Assembly (NCBI RefSeq): GCF_964340395.1
Contig: NC_135564.1
Span: 18,271,931-18,281,930, forward strand
Source: Glandiceps talaboti
Taxonomy: Eukaryota > Hemichordata > Enteropneusta > Spengelidae
Direction: 5' to 3'
DNA length: 10,000 nt
In this document: positions 1-7,015 of the stretch, piece by piece
Layout of the letters: the number at the start of each line of letters is the position of its first letter
How positions within the stretch are numbered: the stretch's first letter is position 1
Made by a program: the position numbers and the translations under genes
Notes under the pieces: generated by a model
Databases searched by the model: none
What the model was told of the DNA's origin: nothing
What the model saw: only the letters and a program-made list of their open reading frames with translations

Positions 1-50
1 CTTCAAGTTCAACAAGGATAAAGAACTTACTATATCTAAATTTTAATTTG

Positions 51-97
51 GGTCATTACTTCGTAATGACCGAAATATGTTACCGTTAGTAACATAT
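51..97. repeat. Pair of adjacent perfect 9-bp hairpins
   Basis: Two inverted repeats stand side by side. The first has the stem GGTCATTAC (51-59), a 3-nt loop (60-62) and GTAATGACC (63-71). The second has ATATGTTAC (75-83), a 5-nt loop (84-88) and GTAACATAT (89-97). Only three bases separate them, and both stems are perfect. Two such stems in 47 bp are unlikely by chance even in AT-rich DNA. Possible explanations are the subterminal part of a DNA transposon cut by the window edge, or a structured transcript. No second copy was seen in the window, and there is no gene beside it. The structure is clear; its role is unknown. Confidence 0.75.
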
Positions 98-690
98 CTT
101 GGAATGAATGAATATTTTGCGAACTCAACTAGTGTTGGAGGAACTAGCATTGCTCAGAAAATCACTATCACCCCACCCCAAAACCCTAACACCGCAAACC
201 ATCTACAGCGAGCCTATCCCCTTCACCAGCACCACAACACATTCTTTGCCATTTGTACTGTAGTCTACAAGTTTAAGTTGCAGCCCTGAAATGAGAGACA
301 TTTTTGTACATTTCCTATAGCAACTTGTACTGTAATTCCGAACATCGTCGCCATATGCTAGTATTACTCTGTCTAGATTGTAGACGCCACGCCTCACAAT
401 ATCATAATAGTCATAAGGATTTTGTGACATATTCACTAAAACAACTGACCATATTTATTTAGTTGAATCTATTGCTTCTTACAACACACTGCAGCTGGAC
501 TTGACTCACATTGGATCTCTCTAAAATAATATGCCATTTTCCACCTGGAGGTTACGTTAAAGACGTTCAGACGTCACAAAATAATCAATCACCCATAGCA
601 GGTTGAACTAGGTTGAACGATATGTTGTTCGCATTAAATTATACAACATTCTACTATCCATTAGGCCTACATCAAATGTATGTATTCACT
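98..690. other. Intergenic or intronic sequence, no gene seen
   Basis: Short open frames exist here on both strands (77-289 plus, 203-436 minus). They overlap each other, are under 80 codons, and show no recognisable domain or compositional bias, so I do not call them. The only small structure noted is a direct repeat of GGTTGAAC at 601-608 and 611-618. Nothing else can be named. Confidence 0.6.
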
Positions 691-1007
691 ATGTATGTAT
701 GTATGTATGTATGTATGTATGTATGTATGTATGTATGTATGTGTGTATGTGCGTATGTGTGTGTATGTATGTATGTATGTATGTATGTATGTATGTATGT
801 ATGTATGTATGTATGTATGTATGTATGTATGTATGTGTGTGTGTGTGCGTGCGTGCGTGCGTGTATGTATACTATGTATGCTATGTATGCTATGTATGTA
901 TGTATGTATGTATGTATGTATGTATGTATGTATGTACGTACGTACATACATACATACATACATACATACATACATACATACATACATACATAGGTATGTA
1001 TGTATGT
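691..1007. repeat. Long (TATG)n/(CATA)n compound microsatellite
   Basis: The array starts as pure ATGT repeats at 691. It is interrupted by GTGT/GCGT variants around 741-763 and 837-863, including a short GTGC run. It passes through three copies of a 9-bp CTATGTATG unit around 872-898, continues as (TATG)10, and then switches strand to (CATA)n up to about 992. It ends in a few more TATG units. Open frames of up to 139 codons cross it on both strands, but they encode only MYVC- or THIH-type periodic peptides dictated by the repeat and are not genes. The interruptions suggest an old array, with the purest blocks most recently expanded or homogenised. Confidence 0.97.
891..988. repeat. 98-bp spacerless perfect palindrome inside the microsatellite
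   Basis: The left arm 891-939 is (TATG)10 followed by TATGTACGT. The right arm 940-988 is its exact reverse complement: ACGTACATA followed by (CATA)10. The centre of symmetry lies between 939 and 940, with no loop. Position 890 (C) against 989 (C) is the first mismatch outward. A perfect 49-bp-arm palindrome can extrude a cruciform and is usually unstable. It probably arose by a strand-switch or fold-back event in the repeat array. A read or assembly artefact at a hard repeat is an alternative. Confidence 0.92.
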
Positions 1008-2225
1008 GCCAATTATGTATCAATTACATGTCATTTAGTTCAATGCAAATATGCTCCAAGTGAGATATATTCAACGTTGCCATTCTTAACGTTTATAATG
1101 ACGCGTACAATGATGTAGAGTCAGTGAGTGAAATTTGCAGTTGCTTGTAATTCATTCCGTGATTGGATAGATGACGTCAATAAGATCTTGAATGAAGTTA
1201 CCTGTTCTTAACCGACATGTCAAGTTAAAACTACACATGGTTTGATGATTGCTTAATGAATTACATTTCTATCTTTAGTGTGTACGATGCATTTAAAATT
1301 TATATAAGTGGAATCCTACTTAACAGTAACATTCTGTGTGTGCCCAGACGACTAGAAGTGTGACCCTTGCAAAGTAAGTACAAAGGGTCCTTTCCAAAGT
1401 AGTGCACCGTTTGAATACGTTAGCATAAATCTACATATGGTAGTATAAATGAGAAAGCAAACAGTGCACACGACAGTGTCAGTTTTGTTATATGATTTGT
1501 CTCTTGTATAGTTAGCCTATGGTGTCAATGACGCTATGACTAGGCCATACTATGCAACAACCGGAATAGTAAATGCTCATAAAATCATAGCCTCGAGAAC
1601 CATTGAACGATGTTGGTCCACTGGGTCTTGTCAACAACGTTAACCCAGGCTATTAATGCCGTTTAACTGTCACCAATGAACACGAGGTCGTGGAGATGAA
1701 TGAGCAAGCATCTGCCGTATAATTTGTAAATCGCTCTTGAAAGAAGAATATAAGATTTACAATTTACATGTGAATGATAATGTTAACTTTAGTTGCACTT
1801 TAGCAGGGGAAATGGTAGGAACAGGAAGCTGTATTTAACGCCCCATTTTAAGACAGTTGACTCATACCATTTTCTGTACATGAATCAACTAGAATCTAAC
1901 AAGAATTTCTGTTATTTCATAATCATGTTTGAATTAAACAAGAGCTTGTCATGAAGGTTGTTTTTTACCTGATGATAGATAGTCTGAAACTGGTTCCTCG
2001 TAGGCACATTGAAATGGAAGCGTACTGTAACCGCTGAAACCATTGATGGCCGACGCCAAACTTTATTTAACTACCAATTATAAACTAAATGCCACCCGTA
2101 AGAATTGTTTTTATCATCAACATATACACCAAGTTATGTGGAATTTCAAGTATACATTGTTAACATATGGGAAACGTCAAATGTATCCATCAAGTCACTT
2201 GAAATTTGATGTTGCCTAATTGCCA
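1008..2225. other. Unassigned AT-rich sequence, no gene seen
   Basis: No open frame worth calling and no clear internal repeat were found over about 1.2 kb, apart from the promoter-like cluster at 1161-1380 annotated separately. Around 2090-2225 there are weak similarities to the repeat family that becomes obvious downstream: a CCCGTAAG word near 2096, and a block near 2195-2215 like the GAAATTTGA part of the core unit. This probably marks the decayed left edge of that repeat zone. Confidence 0.55.
1161..1380 (+). promoter_or_regulatory. Candidate promoter-like cluster (CCAAT, CRE, TATA, splice donor)
   Basis: An inverted CCAAT box (ATTGG, 1162-1166) lies 5 bp before a full consensus cAMP response element, TGACGTCA (1172-1179). 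A TATATAAG box follows at 1301-1308, and a splice-donor-like AAA/GTAAGTA has its GT at 1374. The order and the spacing of the TATA box to a putative start near 1330-1340 would allow a short non-coding first exon ending at 1373. Each word is short, AT-rich DNA yields TATA matches by chance, no coding exon is visible downstream in this window, and the CRE lies further from the TATA box than is typical. This is an inference to be tested, not a demonstrated promoter. Confidence 0.2.
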
Positions 2226-2820
2226 AAAATAATTAACTCTGCAAATGACTCGTTCACGTTAAGGACTAAATAACCAAGGTATATTGGATACGGGTGCCTT
2301 GTATTGTTTTCATCGAAGTATGTACCACATTATATATAATTTGAAGCTGGCTTTCTCAAAGTATTGCCAAATTAATAATGCAGACGACTTTAATATTGCA
2401 ATTGAAAACTGCAGCATCTAGCTAAATCGGACACATGCGCTCTGTTTGATGTAGTACCAAATGAGATGAAATGTGAAGCTTTTATCCTTAAGATATTGCC
2501 ACAGTACGAAAATTCATTGATTATGTACATGAATCATCAAAACTGAAATCTACAACATACGCATTAAAGGAAATATGCACTATGTGTGTGTCGACATGTT
2601 TATAAAATGAAATTTGAATAATGCATTCTCAGGATATAGCTTAAATATAAAAAATTATTAATTATGCAAAACATTCATTAAAGCTAACAGTTACATCAAC
2701 AGGCTTTATTAGATACATACGCTTTCTTATCATCGATAAGTGTATTGAATTACATTGGATTGGAGGTTTGCTTCTAAACACAAAACTAATTATTGAAAAT
2801 CGTTAATTATGCAAATAATG
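2226..2820 (+). repeat. Degenerate ~141-bp tandem repeat array (core units, block 1)
   Basis: Each unit has a G/ATGCGCTTTG-like word, then a GTACCAAATTATATGAA-like stretch, a TTTGAAGCTT...ATTCTCAGGATATAGCTT stretch, and finally a TGAAAATCATTAATTATGC-like motif before the next unit. The first word recurs at about 2294, 2435, 2575 and 2717, giving spacings of 141, 140 and 142 bp. The AATTATGCAAAT-like motif recurs near 2230-2247, 2368-2385, 2508-2530, 2650-2670 and 2791-2820. Units are strongly diverged, so the array is old. The same unit occurs at 4075-4660, 5040-5260 and, inverted, at 9100-9255. I regard it as the core repeat of an interspersed element, not a centromeric satellite. Confidence 0.8.
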
Positions 2821-2830
2821 CATGTTATCG

Positions 2831-3071
2831 TCCTGCTAAACAAAATCTTACTAACATTGAAACATTTTATCATCTTGCTCGACAAATATTTCAGTTAGTA
2901 ACATCGTTGTTGAGCCAGACGTTAAATTTAGCACTCCTGGTAAGATTTTTGTTGTACCAGACGATATAAAATGTATAACTGTTGTTAAGATATGTGTCCC
3001 ACCAGACGATAAAATGTTGCAGTGTTAGTAAGATACCTGTCTAGCCAGGCGACAGTTGTTTCATGTTGTTT
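2831..3071. repeat. ~44-bp degenerate tandem repeat with an inverted copy
   Basis: Four related units lie head to tail: about 2891-2940, 2941-2985, 2986-3028 and 3029-3071. The last three begin TAAGAT, and all carry a CCAGACGATAAAATG-like core (CCAGGCGACA in the last unit). The block 2845-2871 is the reverse complement of 3008-3034 with 25 of 27 bases matching, and weaker similarity continues outward on both sides. One unit is therefore present in the opposite orientation, with about 135 bp between the inverted copies. This repeat is unrelated in sequence to the ~141-bp units that stop just before it. It could be a small foldback element inserted in the array. No coding capacity. Confidence 0.72.
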
Positions 3072-3945
3072 CGTGATTCTAACTAGCTGTTACTGATATA
3101 GCACAGATAGTGCGTTATCACAAGTATAGACAATTAATACAAGTGACGGTTGCACAGAACTATAAATGATAAACCTTGGAAAGAAAAACAGAAATGTAAT
3201 GAGTTATATTATTCCTCCTGATTCAAGTGAATATAACTGAATAACTGAAAGTGACAGTCAATTTAGGTATTTCTAACAGTTATGCAGAATGTATCAATTT
3301 TGGGCTTTGTGACTTTGTCATATTTATTCAATAAGCATGTAGGAACAAAGTGTAGGAATGCAAGTTAGAATTTAAAAGAGGATATTGTCAAGGACAGAGA
3401 CTGTATCAAGTTTTTGTTGTTTGATTCCTCGTTGTTTTTACCACCGTATATTTAATTAAGAATCCTTTCGCTTCGCAATGAGTGGGTATGTCCTTTCTTG
3501 TTTACATTAAACAATTCGAAGGGTGTAGGCTGTGATGCATATTATCAGAGATAATAATGAAATTGCGTGCACTTAAACTGGCATCCGTTTGCAATTAACC
3601 TACAACATTTGTTGTAATTTCATATAACCAATCTGATTCTGAAAAGCAGAGATCGTATCTGTTTCAACACATCCTTATCTCGTTGCATTGGATAACAGAT
3701 TGCCTTCATGAAATCATTTTCACTTTGAAATTTCGTGAAGTCGTTACAATAACTCCCAATTATTTTGAATGGTCACAACCTCTGTACTCAAGGGAATGTA
3801 AATGTATTTGAAATGACATTTTTATCTCGCATAGCGATTCGTAACAAAAACATCTGTAAGTGTACATCTATCATCTAGTAGCCAATAAGCAAAATAATTT
3901 AACGATCAACAGTTACGTTATATCACATCAACATGATTATTTCTG
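3072..3945. other. Unassigned sequence between two repeat blocks
   Basis: No gene or convincing repeat unit is visible. A small imperfect hairpin occurs at 3094-3120: TGATATAGCAC against GTGCGTTATCA, 9 of 11 positions paired, 5-nt loop. The stretch breaks the run of ~141-bp core units. It may be unrelated DNA inserted between two element copies, or copies decayed beyond recognition. Confidence 0.55.
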
Positions 3946-3949
3946 CAAA

Positions 3950-4660
3950 ACGTACCAATTTTAAACTGTATGCGTCCCGTAAGGACAAACTATAGGTTTT
4001 TGTTCCTACACACACAGTTGAAATGCAAAAATTATGGGCTATATAGCTAATAGATGATTTCTCCTTAATTGGAAAATTAATCATATGAAACTATATGAAA
4101 TTTGAACATATTGACTAATTATCGAACAATCTTTATTTATGCAAAATTCACATTAAAAGTAAAAGCTACATGCATCAGGCTTTAAAGTATATGGGCGCTT
4201 TGTTATGTTTTAATGCATGATGATATGAAATTTGACTCTTCCATTCCAAAATATGGTGTAATTATCAAAAATCATTAATTATGCAGATATATAACATATT
4301 ACTTGAAAACTAACTATTACAAAACGTGCGCTTTGTTATCATCAATGAATACACCAAATTGTATAAATCTGAAGCTTGCATTTATCAGATAAATCTTAAC
4401 TGACGAAAATCATTAATTTATGCATATTACGCCTTAAACGTGAAAGCCAGGTGGCAAACTTCATAGGACAGGTGCACATTATTATGATTGATGTATGTAG
4501 CAAATTATATGAAGCTTGAAGCTTTCATAGTCAATATACAAATGATTAATTACAAATAAGAGCTATGCTAACAGGCTTTAAATGATATGTGTGCTTTGAT
4601 ATGGTTGTTTTTATGTGCCAAATTATATTGAAGTTTGCATTCTTAGGATATAGCTTAATT
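3950..4660 (+). mobile_element. Decayed repeat element, copy 1 (head module A plus core units)
   Basis: Head module A (about 3950-4011) carries CCCGTAAGGACAAAC and TTTTTGTTCCTACAC. Equivalent blocks occur at 4665-4725 and, inverted, at 9475-9536. It is followed by ~141-bp core units from about 4075, whose GCGCTTTG-like word recurs at 4193, 4326, 4472 and 4589 (spacings 133, 146, 117 bp). AATTATGCA-like motifs lie near 4110-4150, 4265-4290, 4400-4430 and 4540-4560. The copy lacks the end module and microsatellite and runs directly into module A of copy 2. It therefore looks truncated, or it is one part of a tandem or nested arrangement. No open reading frame is present, so it is non-autonomous or a relic. 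Confidence 0.7.
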
Positions 4661-4664
4661 TAAT

Positions 4665-5466
4665 ACTGACCAGATGTTAACTGAATGCCTTCCATTAGAA
4701 CAAACCTTTAGATTGTTGTTCCTTCACACCGTGTCAAAAAGAAAGATTCTGCGGCAGTAGAAGCTGGCCTGGTTTAACTTATGATCCTTCCATGCTCTTA
4801 CTCTTACACAGCAAACAGAAACGTGCAAACATATTCTATCGCAGTACAAAAAAAGATTTTCAAATTTGATTGAGAATGAAATCGTGAAGAGATCGTATGA
4901 ATTTTATCTTGGGGAATTCTCCAGCAAGATTGGCCACTAATGCAGTCTGTTTATGGCCAACACAATGTCAAACATTTGTAGAACGTTGGGGCAATATTTA
5001 AATGAGATAGATCACATCGTAGCGAGAGTTTTCAAAGATAAAATTAGCAAAAGTATGCAAATAACTAATTAAAACTAATAACGACATCAAACATTATTTT
5101 CAGGACAGGTGCGCTTTGGTATCACAAGTGTATGTACCAAATTATATAAAAAGGTGAAGCTAGCACTCTGTAGACAATTACTGAAAATTGTTAATTATGC
5201 AAATATATCATTGTTTATAGGATATTTATCAAATTCTTATCAGTTCTTTGATTTACCATAAGGCAGATGTATACCAAGTTACATTAAAATTGATGCAGCA
5301 ATTCTGGGGGTATCGTGTCCACATGCATACATACATACATACATACATACATACATACATACATACATACATACATACATACATGCATACATGCATACAT
5401 GCATGCAGGCATGCAGACAGGCAGGCAGGCAGGCAGACAGACAGACAGACAGACACAGAGACAGAA
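4665..5466 (+). mobile_element. Interspersed non-autonomous element, copy 2, with microsatellite tail
   Basis: Parts in order are: module A (4665-4725); a middle segment (4726-5040) with a GGCCAACA...ACATTTGT block near 4955-4980; two core-unit anchors (5048-5070 and 5174-5208); an end module (about 5265-5320) containing ACATTAAAATTGATGCAGCA and GTATCGTG; and a tetranucleotide tail from 5321. The same order is found inverted at 8951-9536. Module A matches that copy at about 80% over some 60 bp. The block 5097-5147 matches 9185-9235 at 45 of 51 positions. No protein is encoded. The layout with core tandem repeats and a CAGA-type microsatellite resembles DINE-1, mini-me and bivalve pearl elements, which are considered Helitron/Helentron-related. 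An RTE-like LINE 3' remnant is an alternative. Family assignment is inferred; element status is well supported by the two copies. Confidence 0.75.
5321..5466 (+). repeat. Compound CATA-CATG-GCAG-CAGA microsatellite
   Basis: The tail of copy 2 changes motif in steps: near-pure CATA from about 5326 to 5383, mixed CATA/CATG to about 5405, GCAG/GGCA to about 5435, then CAGA to about 5453 and irregular CAGAGACAGA to the end. Each step differs from the previous unit by one base, as expected if successive point mutations were each spread by slippage. The open frames crossing it on both strands (for example 5248-5472) are periodic repeat peptides, not genes. Confidence 0.95.
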
Positions 5467-6056
5467 GCATAACATAACATTCCCTTAAAACCAAGCCAGA
5501 ACAATCTTTTACTGACTTAAAAAAAAATTGAGAAGCACACACACTTACAGCTCACACTGATATAACGTATAATTTATTGTTTACTATATTGTTGATGTGT
5601 ATTATAAAATGACGATTATCTAATTCCATTTATTGGAGGATATTGCATTTAGGTTACTTCAATTTCAAACACAGGAAATAAGGTGTATGTTCATATGATT
5701 ATGCTATTCTGGATGATATATATATATACATATATATATATATATTTCAGGAAGTTACTAGCTGTACTAACCCCATATGCGTAAAATAACATCCTGTACT
5801 AATTAGGCTATTAGAGTCATAGACAAAAACAATTGCTTTGGACAGCAAATACTTACACTTTTTGATAATGTATTTGTATGCTACCAAATCTTATAAACTG
5901 AAATAAGGAATTACAAAGACGAAAAAAAAAAATCTAGGCATGATTAAATTTAGCATCAGCTCCCAAAATTAATAAACGAACGCCAAATAAGTAACACTAA
6001 AGCTATACTAAAATCTCAATATGTATTGCTGTGTTCTTGAAAGTATGAATATTTTG
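5467..6056. other. Unassigned AT-rich sequence
   Basis: No gene is seen. The only named structure is an (AT)n dinucleotide run at 5716-5745, broken by a single C at 5729. The word ATGCGTAAAATA occurs at about 5778 and again at about 6458. The two occurrences share no further flanking similarity that I can see. Confidence 0.55.
5716..5745. repeat. (AT)n dinucleotide microsatellite
   Basis: An almost pure AT run of 30 bases with one C interruption at 5729. It is self-complementary and easily melted. No gene lies nearby. Confidence 0.9.
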
Positions 6057-6227
6057 TTAATTAGATGTTAGTCCCCAATATTTGTCTTCATTCGGCCAAG
6101 GAAAATACGAGTGACCACGACGAGGGGCCTTTGTCACTACGAGTCGCTAGACGAGTACTGACAACCCTTAGGTCACGAGTATTTTCCGGCTTAATGAAGA
6201 AAACTATTGGAGAATAACACAATTATA
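6057..6227. mobile_element. Palindromic MITE-like element (~165 bp)
   Basis: The left arm 6067-6116 is the reverse complement of the right arm 6171-6218, with about 40 of 48 aligned bases matching and one 2-bp gap. Strong blocks include CTTCATT, GGAAAATAC and GTGACC against GGTCAC, GTATTTTCC and AATGAAG. Weaker pairing continues outward to about 6057/6227 and inward toward a centre near 6145, so nearly the whole element is one long hairpin. The interior repeats the word ACGAG several times (near 6108, 6122, 6139, 6151, 6175). There is no coding capacity. This fits a MITE or foldback element mobilised by a DNA transposase encoded elsewhere. I could not identify a clean target-site duplication, and the superfamily is unknown. 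Confidence 0.78.
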
Positions 6228-6570
6228 CCAGCGCTTGTAATATAAAAAATCGGGGGAAGTAATAGAAATTTGAATGTTTTGACTCATTTCGAACACAGCA
6301 GAACCAGTTATGTAGACACGCGTTGTCGTGACATAGACGCGCGCGTGGGTGTAGTAGAACAACAGGAATATGTATTCCATATTTGTTGTTCGACTTGATT
6401 CGTGCATTGGATAAATTAAATTAGACTATTAGCTTTCTTTATCACTGGATCTTTAAATGCGTAAAATAGATCCAAATCGACTGAAAGCTATCTTATTTTA
6501 GTATATCCTCGTAATGGTTTATTATTGTGGACCAAGTCTTCAATACATAGTGATGTTATTCTCGACATAC
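6228..6570. other. Non-coding spacer with a CpG-dense patch and an imperfect hairpin
   Basis: Positions 6313-6346 contain seven CpG dinucleotides in about 34 bp, including GACGCGCGCGTGGG, in DNA that is otherwise CpG-poor. Positions 6430-6452 and 6468-6490 form an imperfect inverted repeat: TAGCTTTC and GGATCT blocks pair exactly, the middle does not, about 16 of 23 paired overall. The minus-strand open frame 6204-6407 (67 codons) overlaps the MITE-like arm and has no recognisable domain, so it is not called. Confidence 0.55.
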
Positions 6571-6768
6571 CATCCGGTGAGTGATTAGGCGTACACAAAA
6601 ACTGTGTGATTCCGATTACATTCAATTTTAAAATAGGTGGGCTAGGTAGGTTTTTTATTTATTTAACAACATCCGGTGAGTAATTAGGCGTACACAAAAA
6701 CTGTGTGATTCCGATTACATTCAATTTTAAAATAGGTGGGCTAGGTAGGTTTTTTATTTATTTAACAA
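6571..6768 (+). repeat. 99-bp tandem duplication, two copies, 98/99 identical
   Basis: Copy 1 is 6571-6669 and copy 2 is 6670-6768, directly adjoining. The only difference I find is G at 6583 against A at 6682. The unit starts CATCCGGTGAGT and ends TTTATTTATTTAACAA. The very low divergence, compared with the decayed repeats elsewhere in the window, points to a recent duplication. The start of each copy resembles a splice donor (CCG/GTGAGT), but no exon is evident beside it. A collapsed or expanded assembly error cannot be excluded from sequence alone. Confidence 0.97.
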
Positions 6769-6932
6769 ATTCAATTTCTTTGATTATCAATTTTGATCAC
6801 ACCAAATTAAAGCACTTACAAGCATCATTGACATTTTTTGACTTCACAGATTGATTCATCCTTTAAATGAGCATGTCGATATACTTTTGTAAAACATGTA
6901 TTTGCAATTGTACATATAACAGCGTTAAACGA

Positions 6933-7015
6933 TAAAATATAATAAAATATAATATAATATAATGCGGTGTGAAGTGACAAAATGTAATGTAATGTAATGT
7001 AATGTAATGTAATGC
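6933..7015. repeat. AATAT-rich run followed by (AATGT)n pentanucleotide repeat
   Basis: An AAAATATAAT-type low-complexity stretch (6933-6963) is followed, after 17 bases, by six perfect AATGT units and a seventh ending in C (6981-7015). The two blocks share an AATRT-like unit, so one may have seeded the other. The minus-strand open frame crossing it (6825-7028) contains periodic LHYITLHYI-type residues from the repeat and is not a gene. Confidence 0.93.

Noticed and set aside
77-436. Overlapping plus (77-289) and minus (203-436) open frames
   Set aside because: Both under 80 codons, antisense to each other over most of the shared part, no recognisable motif.
613-1118. Six-frame open frames of 103-139 codons on both strands across 613-1118
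   Set aside because: They translate the tetranucleotide microsatellite into periodic MYVC or THIH peptides. They overlap in several frames and are not genes.
1614-1661. Inverted repeat CTGGGT...ACCCAG near 1621-1649
   Set aside because: Only a 6-bp stem around a long loop, expected by chance at this scale.
2226-3071. CRISPR-like array
   Set aside because: Units are ~141 bp or ~44 bp, diverged throughout and contiguous, without identical short repeats alternating with unique spacers. The context is eukaryotic.
5248-5542. Open frames on both strands around the second microsatellite
   Set aside because: Repeat-driven CMYV/HTYI and CLSV/DRQT periodic peptides, without unique protein sequence or start context.
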